Position numbers and translations under genes: made by a program. A stretch of DNA of 64,000 nucleotides from Solimonas thermocellulolyticum. GTDB lineage: Bacteria; Pseudomonadota; Gammaproteobacteria; Nevskiales; Nevskiaceae. Positions 16,839 through 30,541 of the stretch are shown piece after piece (positions within the stretch are counted from its first letter, which is position 1; every line of letters starts with the position of its first letter). The stretch lies in assembly GCF_040327995.1 (NCBI RefSeq), contig NZ_JBEPIJ010000009.1, positions 62,001-126,000 on the forward strand, in the 5' to 3' direction. Below the pieces are notes generated by a model. The model did no database searches and had not been told where the DNA came from. It saw only the letters and a list, made by a program, of their open reading frames with translations.

Positions 16839-18134
16839 CTACAAGGCCACCGGAAACGCGGACGCCCCCGGATAGCGCGCACGGCTGCCGAGCTCGCGCT
16901 CGATGCGCAGCAACTGGTTGTACTTGGCCATGCGATCCGAGCGACACAGCGAGCCGGTCTTGATCTGCGTGGCAGTGGAACCCACGGCGATGTCGGCGAT
17001 GGTCGCATCCTCGGTCTCGCCCGAACGATGCGAGACGACGCTGGAGTAACCGGCGACGGTCGCCATCTCGATGGCATCGAGCGTCTCGGTGAGCGTGCCG
17101 ATCTGGTTCGGCTTGATCAGGATCGCGTTGGCGATGCCCTTGGCGATGCCTTCGGCAAGGATCTTGGTGTTGGTGACGAACAGATCGTCGCCGACGAGCT
17201 GCACCTTGCCTCCGAGCTTGTCGGTGAGGACCTTCCAGCCCTTCCAGTCGTTCTCGGCGCAGCCATCCTCGATCGAAATGATCGGGTACTTCGCGCACAG
17301 CCCGGCGAGAAACTCGGCGAACTGCTCGGAGGTGAACGACTTGCCTTCGCCGTGCAGGTGGTACTGCCCTTTGTCGTAGAACTCGCTCGACGCCACGTCC
17401 AGGCCCAGGTAGACGTCCTTGCCTGGTCTGTAGCCGGCCTTGGCGATGGCATCGACGAGACAATCGAGCGCCGCGGCGTTCGACGGCAGATCCGGGGCGA
17501 AACCGCCCTCGTCGCCGACCGCAGTATTGAGCTTCTTGGCCTGCAGCACCTTCTTGAGGGTGTGGAAGATCTCGGCGCCGCAGCGCAGCGCCTCGGAAAA
17601 GCTCGCTGCGCCGACCGGCAGAATCATGAACTCCTGAATGTCGACATTGTTGTCGGCGTGTGCGCCGCCGTTGATCACGTTCATCATCGGCACCGGCAGC
17701 GTGCGACTGCCGAGCCCGCCCAGATGCCGGTACAGCGACACGCCCTTCTCGGCGGCCGCGGCCTTGGCCGTCGCCAGCGAGATCGCGAGAATCGCATTGG
17801 CGCCGAGCTTGGCCTTGTTGTGCGTGCCGTCGAGCGCAATCATCGTCGCATCCACGCGCGCCTGGTCCTGCGCGTCCAGGCCGATGATCGCCTTGGCCAG
17901 CGGCCCTTCGGCGTTCTTCACTGCCTTTTGCACACCCTTGCCGAGGTACCGGGCCTTGCCCTTTGCGGGCGCGCCGTCGCGCAGCTCGACCGCCTCGCGC
18001 GTGCCGGTGGAGGCACCGGAGGGCGCCGCGGCGATGCCGCGCGCGCCGGAGGCGAGCGTGACGCAGGCCTCGACCGTCGGGTTGCCGCGCGAGTCGATGA
18101 TTTCCAGAGCGGTTACGTTTGTAATGGCAGACAT
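16839..18134 (-). CDS. eno: Enolase
   Basis: A 431-residue glycolytic enzyme interconverting 2-phosphoglycerate and phosphoenolpyruvate, and in known systems a degradosome partner. SRGNPTVEA and the flexible loop GAPSGASTGTREA-type segment are at the N-terminus. Metal-ligand regions are GLDVASSEFY and SIEDGCAENDW. VSHRSGETEDATIADIAVG is near the C-terminus. An AAAGGA site lies upstream of the ATG. It is separated from the kdsA stop by 84 bases. Confidence 0.98.
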   Translation of the reverse strand: MSAITNVTALEIIDSRGNPTVEACVTLASGARGIAAAPSGASTGTREAVELRDGAPAKGKARYLGKGVQKAVKNAEGPLAKAIIGLDAQDQARVDATMIALDGTHNKAKLGANAILAISLATAKAAAAEKGVSLYRHLGGLGSRTLPVPMMNVINGGAHADNNVDIQEFMILPVGAASFSEALRCGAEIFHTLKKVLQAKKLNTAVGDEGGFAPDLPSNAAALDCLVDAIAKAGYRPGKDVYLGLDVASSEFYDKGQYHLHGEGKSFTSEQFAEFLAGLCAKYPIISIEDGCAENDWKGWKVLTDKLGGKVQLVGDDLFVTNTKILAEGIAKGIANAILIKPNQIGTLTETLDAIEMATVAGYSSVVSHRSGETEDATIADIAVGSTATQIKTGSLCRSDRMAKYNQLLRIERELGSRARYPGASAFPVAL

Positions 18135-18218
18135 CGGCTTATGGCTTTCCTTTCACGACGACGAAATCCGTCCGCAGACGAACGCACGGGCGCGCTGAAC
18201 CGGATGCGGGATCCGTGT

Positions 18219-19067
18219 TCATCCGCCCCGGTCTGCGGACAATTGTGCTTCGAGCATCCCGCTGGCCTTCACCGTGCGGTCGAGCTCGACCAGCGTCGTC
18301 AACAGTGACTCGATGTACCCGAGCGGCAGCGAGTTGGGTCCATCGCACAGTGCCTGGTCCGGACGCGGATGGGTTTCCATGAACACACCGGCGACGCCGG
18401 CGCCGACGGCGGCGCGCGCCAGCACCGGAATCATCTCGCGCATGCCGCCGGAGGCGTGTCCCTGCCCGCCCGGCAGTTGCACGGTGTGGGTGCTGTCGAA
18501 GACCACCGGTGCGAACTTGCGCATGATCGCCAGGCCGCGCATGTCGGCAACCAGGTTGTTGTAGCCGAAGGAAAAGCCACGTTCGCACAGCAGGAATTGA
18601 TGGGGGGCGACGGCCGTCATCTTGTCGATGACGTTGCCCATCTCCCACGGCGACATGAACTGGCCTTTCTTGACGTTCACGGGCCGGCCGGTGCGCGCGA
18701 CGTTCTGCATGAAGTTGGTCTGCCGGCACAAAAAGGCCGGCGTCTGGATCACGTCGACGACGCTGGCGACCTCATTGAGTGGCGTATCCTCGTGGACGTC
18801 GGTGAGCACCGGCACGCCGATCTGCCGCTTGACGCTCTCCAGGATCTCGAGGCCCTTCTGCAGGCCGGGGCCGCGGTAGCTCTGGTGCGAGCTGCGGTTG
18901 GCCTTGTCGAAAGAGCCTTTGAAGATATACAGCACGCCCAGACGCTCGGCGATCGGCTTGATATGCCCGGCCACTTCCAGCGCCAGGGCTTCCGATTCCA
19001 GCGTATCGGGACCGGCGATCAGGAAGATCGGCGCGGTGCCGCCGACGTCGCGCCCGAGCAGCTTCAT
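18219..19067 (-). CDS. kdsA: 3-deoxy-8-phosphooctulonate synthase (KDO-8-P synthase)
   Basis: A 282-residue enzyme condensing phosphoenolpyruvate with arabinose 5-phosphate for the Kdo of lipopolysaccharide. IAGPDTLES and YIFKGSFDKANRSS are near the N-terminus. TDVHEDTP, the substrate site NVKKGQFMSPWEM and DSTHTVQLPGG follow. The start overlaps the pyrG stop (ATGA). pyrG-kdsA-eno is a common gammaproteobacterial order. Confidence 0.98.
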   Translation of the reverse strand: MKLLGRDVGGTAPIFLIAGPDTLESEALALEVAGHIKPIAERLGVLYIFKGSFDKANRSSHQSYRGPGLQKGLEILESVKRQIGVPVLTDVHEDTPLNEVASVVDVIQTPAFLCRQTNFMQNVARTGRPVNVKKGQFMSPWEMGNVIDKMTAVAPHQFLLCERGFSFGYNNLVADMRGLAIMRKFAPVVFDSTHTVQLPGGQGHASGGMREMIPVLARAAVGAGVAGVFMETHPRPDQALCDGPNSLPLGYIESLLTTLVELDRTVKASGMLEAQLSADRGG

Positions 19068-20743
19068 GCGACCTTCGCCGCGGCGTCGGCCGCGCTCTGG
19101 TGGGCCAGATGATGCTCGCGCGCCGCGCGCACGAAGCCCTCGAACAGCGGATGGCCGTCACGCGGCGTCGACGTGAACTCGGGATGGAACTGGCAGCCGA
19201 TGAAGAACGGATGCTGGGGTAGCTCGATCATCTCGACCAGCTCGTTCTCGACCGATTCGGCGACCAGATCGAGACCGGCATCGGCGAGGCGTTGCTTGTA
19301 GTTGTTGTTGAATTCGAAGCGGTGGCGATGTCGCTCGTTGATGATCTCGGCATTGTACAGCGCGCGCGACTTGGAGCCGGCCTTGAGGCGGCAGGCCTGG
19401 GCGCCCAGGCGCATGGTGCCGCCCTTGTTGGACTCCAGCGTGCGCGTGTGCAGGCGCCCTTGGGCATCGCGCCATTCGGTGACCAGTGCGATCACCGGAT
19501 GCGGCGTCTTCGGATCGAACTCGGTGCTGTGTGCCCTCTCCAGGCCACAGACGTTGCGCGCGAACTCGATCACCGCGACCTGCATGCCCAGGCAGATGCC
19601 GAGGTAGGGAATGCGGTTCTCGCGCGCGTAGCGTGCGGCCAAGATCTTGCCCTCGATGCCGCGCTCGCCGAAGCCACCGGGCACGAGGATGGCATCGACA
19701 CCCTGCAGGGCGCGCAGACCTTGCGTCTCCAGCGTCTCCGACTCGACGTAGCGGATCTTGACCCGCGTCGCGGTGTGCATGCCCGCGTGGTGCAGCGCCT
19801 CGTTGAGCGACTTGTAGGCGTCGGCCAGATCCACGTACTTGCCGACCATGGCGATCTGCACGTCGATGTCCGCCGACAGGCGCGCCTCGACCAGGCGCTC
19901 CCAGGCGGTGAGGTCGGCCTTGCGACATTCGAGCCCGAAGTGCTGCACGACCAGATCGTCGAGGCCCTGCTGGTGCAGCCAGCCGGGAATCTTGTAGATG
20001 TCATCGACATCGACGGCGGCGATCACCGCCTTGTACGGGACATTGGTGAACAGCGCGATCTTGCGGCGTTCGCCGTCGGGCAAGGGCCGTTCGGTGCGGC
20101 ACACCAGCACGTCCGGCTGGATGCCGATGCCGCGCAATTCTTTGACCGAGTGTTGCGTCGGCTTGGTCTTGAGCTCGCCCGAGGCCTTGACGAAGGGCAC
20201 CAGCGTCAGATGCATGTACAGGGCATGTGAACGCCCCAGCTCGACCCCCATCTGGCGGATCGCTTCGAGAAACGGGAGCGACTCAATGTCACCGACGGTG
20301 CCGCCGATTTCGACGATGCAGATGTCGGCGCCGGCCGCACCCTTGAGCACGCTGGCCTGGATCTCGTCGGTGATGTGCGGAATCACCTGGACGGTCTTAC
20401 CCAGGTAATCGCCGCGACGCTCCTTGTCGAGCACGTTGCGATAAACCTGGCCGGTGGTCAGGTTGGACCAGCGCGTGGTCTTGCCCCGCAAGAAGCGCTC
20501 GTAGTGCCCCAGGTCCAGATCGGTCTCGGCGCCGTCTTCGGTGACGAACACCTCGCCGTGCTGGAACGGGCTCATCGTCCCGGCATCCACGTTGATGTAC
20601 GGGTCGAGCTTGATCATGCTGACCTTCAAGCCCCGCGATTCGAGGATCGCGCCCAGCGACGCCGCGGCGATGCCCTTGCCCAGTGAAGACACCACGCCCC
20701 CGGTCACGAAAATGTATCGCGTCTGATGCGGCGCGTCGGCCAT
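19064..20743 (-). CDS. pyrG: CTP synthase
   Basis: A 559-residue enzyme aminating UTP to CTP with glutamine. The synthetase domain starts TRYIFVTGGVVSSLGKGIAAASLG (P-loop-like) and includes KLDPYINVDAGTMSPFQHGEVFVTEDG. The C-terminal class I glutamine amidotransferase has the nucleophile motif GICLGMQ and the histidine/glutamate QFHPEF. A promoter-like pair lies 28-57 bases upstream, overlapping the tilS 3' end. The product also feeds IspD and KdsB reactions linked to neighbouring genes. Confidence 0.98.
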   Translation of the reverse strand: MADAPHQTRYIFVTGGVVSSLGKGIAAASLGAILESRGLKVSMIKLDPYINVDAGTMSPFQHGEVFVTEDGAETDLDLGHYERFLRGKTTRWSNLTTGQVYRNVLDKERRGDYLGKTVQVIPHITDEIQASVLKGAAGADICIVEIGGTVGDIESLPFLEAIRQMGVELGRSHALYMHLTLVPFVKASGELKTKPTQHSVKELRGIGIQPDVLVCRTERPLPDGERRKIALFTNVPYKAVIAAVDVDDIYKIPGWLHQQGLDDLVVQHFGLECRKADLTAWERLVEARLSADIDVQIAMVGKYVDLADAYKSLNEALHHAGMHTATRVKIRYVESETLETQGLRALQGVDAILVPGGFGERGIEGKILAARYARENRIPYLGICLGMQVAVIEFARNVCGLERAHSTEFDPKTPHPVIALVTEWRDAQGRLHTRTLESNKGGTMRLGAQACRLKAGSKSRALYNAEIINERHRHRFEFNNNYKQRLADAGLDLVAESVENELVEMIELPQHPFFIGCQFHPEFTSTPRDGHPLFEGFVRAAREHHLAHQSAADAAAKVA

Positions 20744-20770
20744 GGGACATAACGGCGGTGGGTTTCGCGA

Positions 20771-20800
20771 ATTTTACGTGAGCTTCGCGCGTTCACTCAA
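20771..20800 (-). promoter_or_regulatory. Sigma-70-type promoter for pyrG
   Basis: On the minus strand, TTGAGT (20795-20800) is followed by an 18-base spacer and TAAAAT (20771-20776), 28 bases before the pyrG ATG. Matches are 4 of 6 and 5 of 6. The -35 falls on the last codons of tilS. This is the only good promoter-like pair seen near this boundary, so pyrG-kdsA-eno may have its own transcript. Confidence 0.55.
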
Positions 20801-21735
20801 TTGGATACGCGCCGCGACAGATACAAGCGGCCGCGATGTCGGCGCACCTCACCGTCCCCGCACACCAGCAGCGGCGTGGCATCGCCGCGTGCGCGCAGCA
20901 CGCTGCGCTCCAGTTCGGCGTACCAGGACTGCGGTGGCGGCAGAAGACCGAGCGCGCACCAGCGGTGATAGATCAGGTTGCGGCGCCGCTCGGCCGTAAG
21001 CCTCAGCAGCGCGGCGACGTCGAGCGCATCACCGTCGGCGCAGCGCGCGGCGTCCTCGTCCGCGAGCTGCGCCAGCAGGCGCTCGGCGCCCTGTGCGTGC
21101 GCCGCCAGCTTGGCGAGCTGCGTCGGTGCCGACGGAAAGTGCGCAGCCAAAAGCGGCATCACCTGCCGGCGTAGGAAGGCGCGGGTATAACGCGGATCGT
21201 CATTGTGCGGATCCTCGATCCAGTCGATGCCGCGCTCGCGCGCGATCTCGCGCAGCCGTGCGCGGCTCACCGCGAGCAGCGGCCGCCACAGCAGACCCTC
21301 GCCCAGCGGCTCGGTCGCCCGCATCGCGCCCAGACCGGCGATGCCGCAACCGCGCAGCGCCCGCATCAGCACGGTTTCGGCCTGATCGTCGCGATGATGT
21401 GCCAGCGCCAGCACGTCGCCGGCGCGCAGCAGCGGCACGAAGGCCGCGTAGCGCGCCGCGCGCGCCGCCGCCTCCGGCCCCTGGGGATGACGTCGGTCCG
21501 GTGCCACACGCAGCACGCGCAGCGCGATCCCGCGCATCCGACAGAAGCGCCGGCAATGGCGCGCCCAGTCGTCGGCCGGCTGCTGCAGGCCGTGGTGCAC
21601 GTGCACGGCACGCACCGGCAGGCCGCAGGCGTGCAGCAGATCGAGCAGAACGGCGGAATCGCAGCCGCCGCTGTAGCCGACCCAGAGGCGCCCACGAGGC
21701 CCGAGCGGCGGCGGCGGCAGCTTGAGCGCCGGCAC
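20797..21735 (-). CDS. tilS: tRNA(Ile)-lysidine synthetase TilS, short form
   Basis: A 312-residue enzyme converting C34 to lysidine in tRNA-Ile(CAU), which changes its codon specificity to AUA. The PP-loop is VGYSGGCDSAVLL (SGGxDS). VHHGLQQPADDW, HHRDDQAETVLMRALRG and DPHNDDPRYTRAFLR are typical. E. coli TilS has about 430 residues; here the C-terminal substrate-binding domain is largely missing, although the frame ends normally. The start is GTG at 21735, ten bases after the accA stop. Confidence 0.92.
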   Translation of the reverse strand: MPALKLPPPPLGPRGRLWVGYSGGCDSAVLLDLLHACGLPVRAVHVHHGLQQPADDWARHCRRFCRMRGIALRVLRVAPDRRHPQGPEAAARAARYAAFVPLLRAGDVLALAHHRDDQAETVLMRALRGCGIAGLGAMRATEPLGEGLLWRPLLAVSRARLREIARERGIDWIEDPHNDDPRYTRAFLRRQVMPLLAAHFPSAPTQLAKLAAHAQGAERLLAQLADEDAARCADGDALDVAALLRLTAERRRNLIYHRWCALGLLPPPQSWYAELERSVLRARGDATPLLVCGDGEVRRHRGRLYLSRRVSN

Positions 21736-21745
21736 GACGCTGCGC

Positions 21746-22708
<963 letters not shown>

Positions 22709-22753
22709 GGAATGCCTTTGACGCTCCCCGAGCCGGTCCGCAGGGCGGCTCGG

Positions 22754-26355
<3,602 letters not shown>

Positions 26356-26359
<4 letters not shown>

Positions 26360-26991
26360 GCGCGCACCGTCAGATCGAGCGAGCCCTGCTTGCACGGCGC
26401 GAAGCTCATGCGATGAATCGGGCTCGGACCCAGTCGGCGCAGCGCCGCCAGATGCGCGCGCGTGCCATAGCCCTTGTGTTGCGCGAAACCATAACCGGGG
26501 TGGCTGCGGTCGAGCGCGCACATCGCGCGGTCGCGCGCGACCTTGGCGAGGATGCTCGCCGCCATGATCGCCGGTTCGAGCGCATCGCCGCCGACGATGG
26601 TGCGCACGGGGCAGGCCAGCGGCGGCGCCTGGTTGCCGTCGACCCAGGCCTCCTGCGGCGGCCTGCGCAGGCCGGCGACCGCGCGCTGCATCGCCAGCCA
26701 GGTTGCACGCAAGATGTCGAGCGAATCGATCTCAGCCGCATCGGCCCAGGCGATGCTGCGGTCGATCGCGCAGGCGTGGATTTCGTCGAACAAGACCTCG
26801 CGTCGAGCCGCCGACAGCTTCTTCGAATCCTTGAGGCCCGGCGGTATCCGCGCGCCGAACACCACCGCCGCCGCATAGACCGGACCGGCCAGACAGCCGC
26901 GCCCGGCTTCGTCGATACCGGCGATGGCGCCCACCGGCAGCGTGGACTGCCCGGCGCTCGGCAGCTCGCACCGCGGCGCTGTCCCGCTCAT
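26356..26991 (-). CDS. rnhB: Ribonuclease HII
   Basis: A 211-residue nuclease removing RNA from RNA/DNA hybrids and single ribonucleotides. The catalytic DEAGRG motif is in IAGIDEAGRGCLAGPVYAAAV, and further carboxylates lie in DGNQAPP and the SILAKVARDR segment. It overlaps both neighbours by ATGA (lpxB stop/rnhB start; rnhB stop/dnaE start). The lpxB-rnhB-dnaE order is conserved. Confidence 0.97.
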
Positions 26992-28145
26992 GCCGGATCC
27001 AGCATGGCATCAAGGATCTGCGCGGCGCGCGCGCCGGCATTGCAGCGCAAGCTGGCGCGTACCGGCACGAAGGCATCGAGCTGGCGCGCGCGCAGCGACG
27101 GTTCGCGCAACAACGCGAGCAGCTCGTTCGCCAGCGCCAGCGGCGTCGCCGCATCCTGCAATAGCTCCGGCACGACCGGGGCCGCGCACAAGAGGTTCGG
27201 CAGGCTCACATGGCGGGTCTTGAGCAAACCCAGACGCAGCATCAAGAACGCCGTCAGCGCACTGCCGCGGTAGGCGACCACCATCGGCCGCCCGGTCAGG
27301 AGCGCCTCCAGCGTCGCCGTGCCCGAGGCAACGAGCACCGCATCGCCGGCGCGCAGGGCCGCGCGCGAATCGCCGTCGATCAGCGTCCACGGCAGCGCCG
27401 GTGCGTGCTTTGCGATCGCGCGCTCGATGCCGGCGCGCAGCGCGGGCTTGGCCACCGGCGTGATCGCGTGAAGATCCGGCAGCACGCGATGCAGCGCCGC
27501 GGCCGCCTGCGCGAACACCGGCGCCAGATAGCGGATCTCGCTGCCACGGCTGCCTGGCATCACCGTCAGCAACGGGCCGCCGGACGGCAGCGCCAGCGCT
27601 CGGCGCGCGGCGGCGGCGTCCGTGTCCGCCTCGATCTCGTCGGCGAGCGGATGGCCGATGTAATCCGCGGCCACGCCGTGCCCGGCGTACCAGTCCGGCT
27701 CGAACGGGAACAGACAAAGCATGCGCTCGACCGCGCGCGCGATGGTCTTGACCCGACCGGCGCGCCACGCCCACACAGTGGGACTGACCACGTGCACCGT
27801 GCGCAGGCCGGCTTCCCGCAGGCGCCGTTCGAGGCCCAGGTTGAAATCCGGCGCATCGATGCCGACGACCAGATCCGGACGTTCGCGCAGCAGGCGCTCG
27901 GCCAGCGAGCGACGCAGCCGCAGCAACCGTGGCAGTTCGCGCAGCACCTCGGCGAGCCCCATGACCGACAGCGCCTCGATCGACTCGATGGCCTGGCAGC
28001 CGGCGGCGACCATGCGCGGACCGGCGACGCCATAGCAGTGCACGTCGGCTCGTCGCGCGCGCAAGGCGCGGATGATCGCGCCGCCGAGGATGTCGCCGGA
28101 GATCTCGCCGGCGATGAAGGCGACGCGCGGCGCGGCGCGTGTCAT
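26988..28145 (-). CDS. lpxB: Lipid-A-disaccharide synthase
   Basis: A 385-residue GT-B glycosyltransferase joining lipid X and UDP-diacylglucosamine in lipid A synthesis. AGEISGDILGGAIIRAL opens the N-terminal domain. GIDAPDFNLGLE, SPTVWAWRAGRVKTIA, FPFEPDWYAGHGVAADYIGHPLADE and PGSRGSEIRYLAP are family hallmarks. It overlaps lpxA and rnhB by four bases each. Confidence 0.98.
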   Translation of the reverse strand: MTRAAPRVAFIAGEISGDILGGAIIRALRARRADVHCYGVAGPRMVAAGCQAIESIEALSVMGLAEVLRELPRLLRLRRSLAERLLRERPDLVVGIDAPDFNLGLERRLREAGLRTVHVVSPTVWAWRAGRVKTIARAVERMLCLFPFEPDWYAGHGVAADYIGHPLADEIEADTDAAAARRALALPSGGPLLTVMPGSRGSEIRYLAPVFAQAAAALHRVLPDLHAITPVAKPALRAGIERAIAKHAPALPWTLIDGDSRAALRAGDAVLVASGTATLEALLTGRPMVVAYRGSALTAFLMLRLGLLKTRHVSLPNLLCAAPVVPELLQDAATPLALANELLALLREPSLRARQLDAFVPVRASLRCNAGARAAQILDAMLDPA

Positions 28146-28921
28146 CGCGACAGCGCGCGCTTCGATGACTCGATGAAGGCGAGCATGCGGCCCACGTGCG
28201 GTGAGCGCTTCGCCATCTCGGCCAGCCGCAGCTTGACCTCGCTCATGAGCGCGCCCGATAGATAGATCACCTTGTAGGCGTCCTTGATCGCCTCGATGTC
28301 CTGAGCCGTGAAGCCGCGGCGCTTCAGACCCTCGGTGTTGATGCCGCGCGGACGCGCCGGCTGGCCCTCGGCGATCACGAACGGCGGCAGGTCACGCAGC
28401 ACGACCGCACCGCCACCGGTATAGGCATGCGCGCCGATGCGACAGAACTGGTGTACCAGCGTATAGCCGCCGAGACCGACATGGTCTTCGACGGTCACGT
28501 GCCCGGCCAGCGTCGTGCCATTGGCCAATACCGTCTGCGAGCCGATTAGGCAGTCGTGCGCGATATGGCACTGCGCCATGATCCAGTTGTCGTCGCCGAC
28601 CCGGGTCAGGCCCTGCTCCTTGAGCGTGCCCCGCTGGATGGTCACATACTCGCGGATGGTGTTGCCGTTGCCGATCTCCACGCGCGTGTCGTCGTCGTGG
28701 CGTGCCGTCTTGTCCTGCGAGATCTCGCCGAGGGAGGCGAACTGGAAGATCCGGTTGTCACGGCCGATCGTCATCGGACCGCGCAGCACCACGTGCGGCC
28801 CGATCCAGGTATTGGCCCCGATGCGCACACCGGCACCGATCACCGTGTACGGGCCGACTTCGACGGTATCGTCCAGTTCGGCCTCGCGATCGACGATCGC
28901 CGTGGGGTGGATGCGACTCAT
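28142..28921 (-). CDS. lpxA: UDP-N-acetylglucosamine O-acyltransferase
   Basis: A 259-residue left-handed beta-helix enzyme, first in lipid A synthesis. It starts at ATG 28921 (IHPTAIVDREAEL), overlapping the fabZ stop. Hexapeptide repeats run to about residue 185. The catalytic histidine is in the AHDCLIG/VGLGGYTLVHQFCRIG region, and the C-terminal helical part includes NTEGLKRRGFTAQDIEAIK. Acyl-chain length specificity cannot be read with confidence. Confidence 0.97.
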   Translation of the reverse strand: MSRIHPTAIVDREAELDDTVEVGPYTVIGAGVRIGANTWIGPHVVLRGPMTIGRDNRIFQFASLGEISQDKTARHDDDTRVEIGNGNTIREYVTIQRGTLKEQGLTRVGDDNWIMAQCHIAHDCLIGSQTVLANGTTLAGHVTVEDHVGLGGYTLVHQFCRIGAHAYTGGGAVVLRDLPPFVIAEGQPARPRGINTEGLKRRGFTAQDIEAIKDAYKVIYLSGALMSEVKLRLAEMAKRSPHVGRMLAFIESSKRALSR

Positions 28922-29394
28922 GTGTCCGTGGTGGTATCGCGGCCGGCGTTCTTGAGTGCGCACATCATATCGGCCGCGCAGGCGAGTTCGCCGTCCACGC
29001 TGGCCTGCGCCTTGAACTTCCACAGATCGCGTTTTTGCTTGTCCAGCTCGACGCGAAAACGCAACTGGTCGCCCGGCACCACCGGCCGCTTGAAGCGGCA
29101 GGCGTCGATGCCGGCGAAGTAGAGGATGAACCCCGAATCCTTGCGCACGCCGGATTTTTGGATCGCGAGAATGCCGCAGGCCTGGGCCATGGCTTCGAGG
29201 ATCAGCACGCCCGGCATCGTCGGCAGCCCCGGGAAATGACCGGGGAAGAACGGCTCGTTGTAGGTCACGTTCTTGATGGCCGTGAGCACCCGCCCATCGT
29301 CCTCGATCGACAGCACCCGATCGACCAGCAGGAACGGGTAGCGGTGCGGCAGCAGGTTCAGAATCTCGCCAATATCGAGCATCGTTCCAGACAT
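28918..29394 (-). CDS. fabZ: 3-hydroxyacyl-ACP dehydratase FabZ
   Basis: A 158-residue hot-dog-fold dehydratase of fatty-acid elongation. The catalytic histidine and glutamate lie in NEPFFPGHFPGLPTMPGVLILEA, and LLPHRYPFLLVDRV is the N-terminal hallmark. The ATG at 29394 follows a GAGG at very short spacing. An upstream GTG (29406) overlapping the lpxD stop and an ATG at 29382 are alternatives. It sits between lpxD and lpxA as usual, sharing hydroxyacyl-ACP substrates with them. Confidence 0.96.
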   Translation of the reverse strand: MSGTMLDIGEILNLLPHRYPFLLVDRVLSIEDDGRVLTAIKNVTYNEPFFPGHFPGLPTMPGVLILEAMAQACGILAIQKSGVRKDSGFILYFAGIDACRFKRPVVPGDQLRFRVELDKQKRDLWKFKAQASVDGELACAADMMCALKNAGRDTTTDT

Positions 29395-29398
29395 CGCC

Positions 29399-30457
29399 TC
29401 AAGCACCGTCCTCGTTGGCCTTGGTGTCGGAGACGGCTGCCATGCCCCGCGCGCGCTCCAGCGCCCGAACGCGCTCGTCCAGACGCCCCAGTCGTCGCAC
29501 GCGCGCGACCGTCTTGCGCCACTCGCGGACCTCGTCGAGCGGCAAGCCCGAACCGTACACCCCTTTGCGCGTGATCGAACCGGTGACCATCGCGCGACCC
29601 AGCAGCACCACGTCGTCGGCGATTTCGATGTGCCCGGCGATGCCGGCCGCCCCGCCGATCATACAGCGCCGACCGATGCGGGTGCTGCCGGCGATACCGG
29701 TGCACGCGGCGATCGCGGTGTGCGCGCCGATGCGGCAGTTGTGTCCGATCTGGATCAGGTTGTCCAGGCGCACGCCGTCCTCGATCACCGTGTCCTCGAT
29801 CGTGCCGCGGTCGATACAGGTGTTGGCGCCGATCTCGACGTCGTCGCCGACACGCACGCTACCGAGCTGCGGCACCTCCTCCCAGCCATCCGGACCACGC
29901 GCATTGCCGAAGCCACGCGCGCCGATCACCGCACCCGGCTGCACCTGACACCGCGCGCCGAGCCGCACGCGCGGGCCGACGTAGACGTTGGCCAGCAGGC
30001 GGCTGTGTTCGCCGACGCGCGCATCGCGGCCGATCACCACGCCCGGCCCGACGAACACACCCGGCCCGAGCTCGACGCCCGACTCGATCACCGCCTGCGG
30101 ACCGATCCAGCAGCCTTCGCCGATGCGGGCATCGGCGGCGATCCGCGCGCTGACGTCCCGCCCCGGGGCGAACGCGCGATCCGGATCGAACAGGCGCGCG
30201 ATCCGCGCATAAGCCAGATAGGGATCGGCGGCGATCAGGCCCGCACTGCGCAGACCCGCAGCGTCGCGCTCGCTGACGATGACCGCGCTGGCGGCGCTCT
30301 CGGCGAGCCGAGCGCGCAACTTGGCGTCGCTGAGAAAGGCGATGCCGCCGGCACGACCCGGCAGTAGCGTGCAGACGCCATCGATCACGACGTCGGCATC
30401 GCCGACCAGCTTCAGCCCATGGCGCTGGGCGATCTCACCGAGAGTCAATGCCGGCAT
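29399..30457 (-). CDS. lpxD: UDP-3-O-(3-hydroxyacyl)glucosamine N-acyltransferase
   Basis: A 352-residue acyltransferase performing the third step of lipid A synthesis. The N-terminal uridine-binding domain (MPALTLGEIAQRHGLKLVGD) is followed by many hexapeptide repeats of a left-handed beta helix. The catalytic histidine is in the LIQIGHNCRIG segment. The C-terminal helix runs into the last residues. Length and organisation are normal. It lies downstream of ompH after 84 bases. Confidence 0.97.
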   Translation of the reverse strand: MPALTLGEIAQRHGLKLVGDADVVIDGVCTLLPGRAGGIAFLSDAKLRARLAESAASAVIVSERDAAGLRSAGLIAADPYLAYARIARLFDPDRAFAPGRDVSARIAADARIGEGCWIGPQAVIESGVELGPGVFVGPGVVIGRDARVGEHSRLLANVYVGPRVRLGARCQVQPGAVIGARGFGNARGPDGWEEVPQLGSVRVGDDVEIGANTCIDRGTIEDTVIEDGVRLDNLIQIGHNCRIGAHTAIAACTGIAGSTRIGRRCMIGGAAGIAGHIEIADDVVLLGRAMVTGSITRKGVYGSGLPLDEVREWRKTVARVRRLGRLDERVRALERARGMAAVSDTKANEDGA

Positions 30458-30541
30458 GGCTTCACCCCACGATCGACGTGATGCGCAGCCGCGCGGTCGG
30501 CACGATCCTGTCCACTCACGCCCGAGAGCGACGGCAAGACC

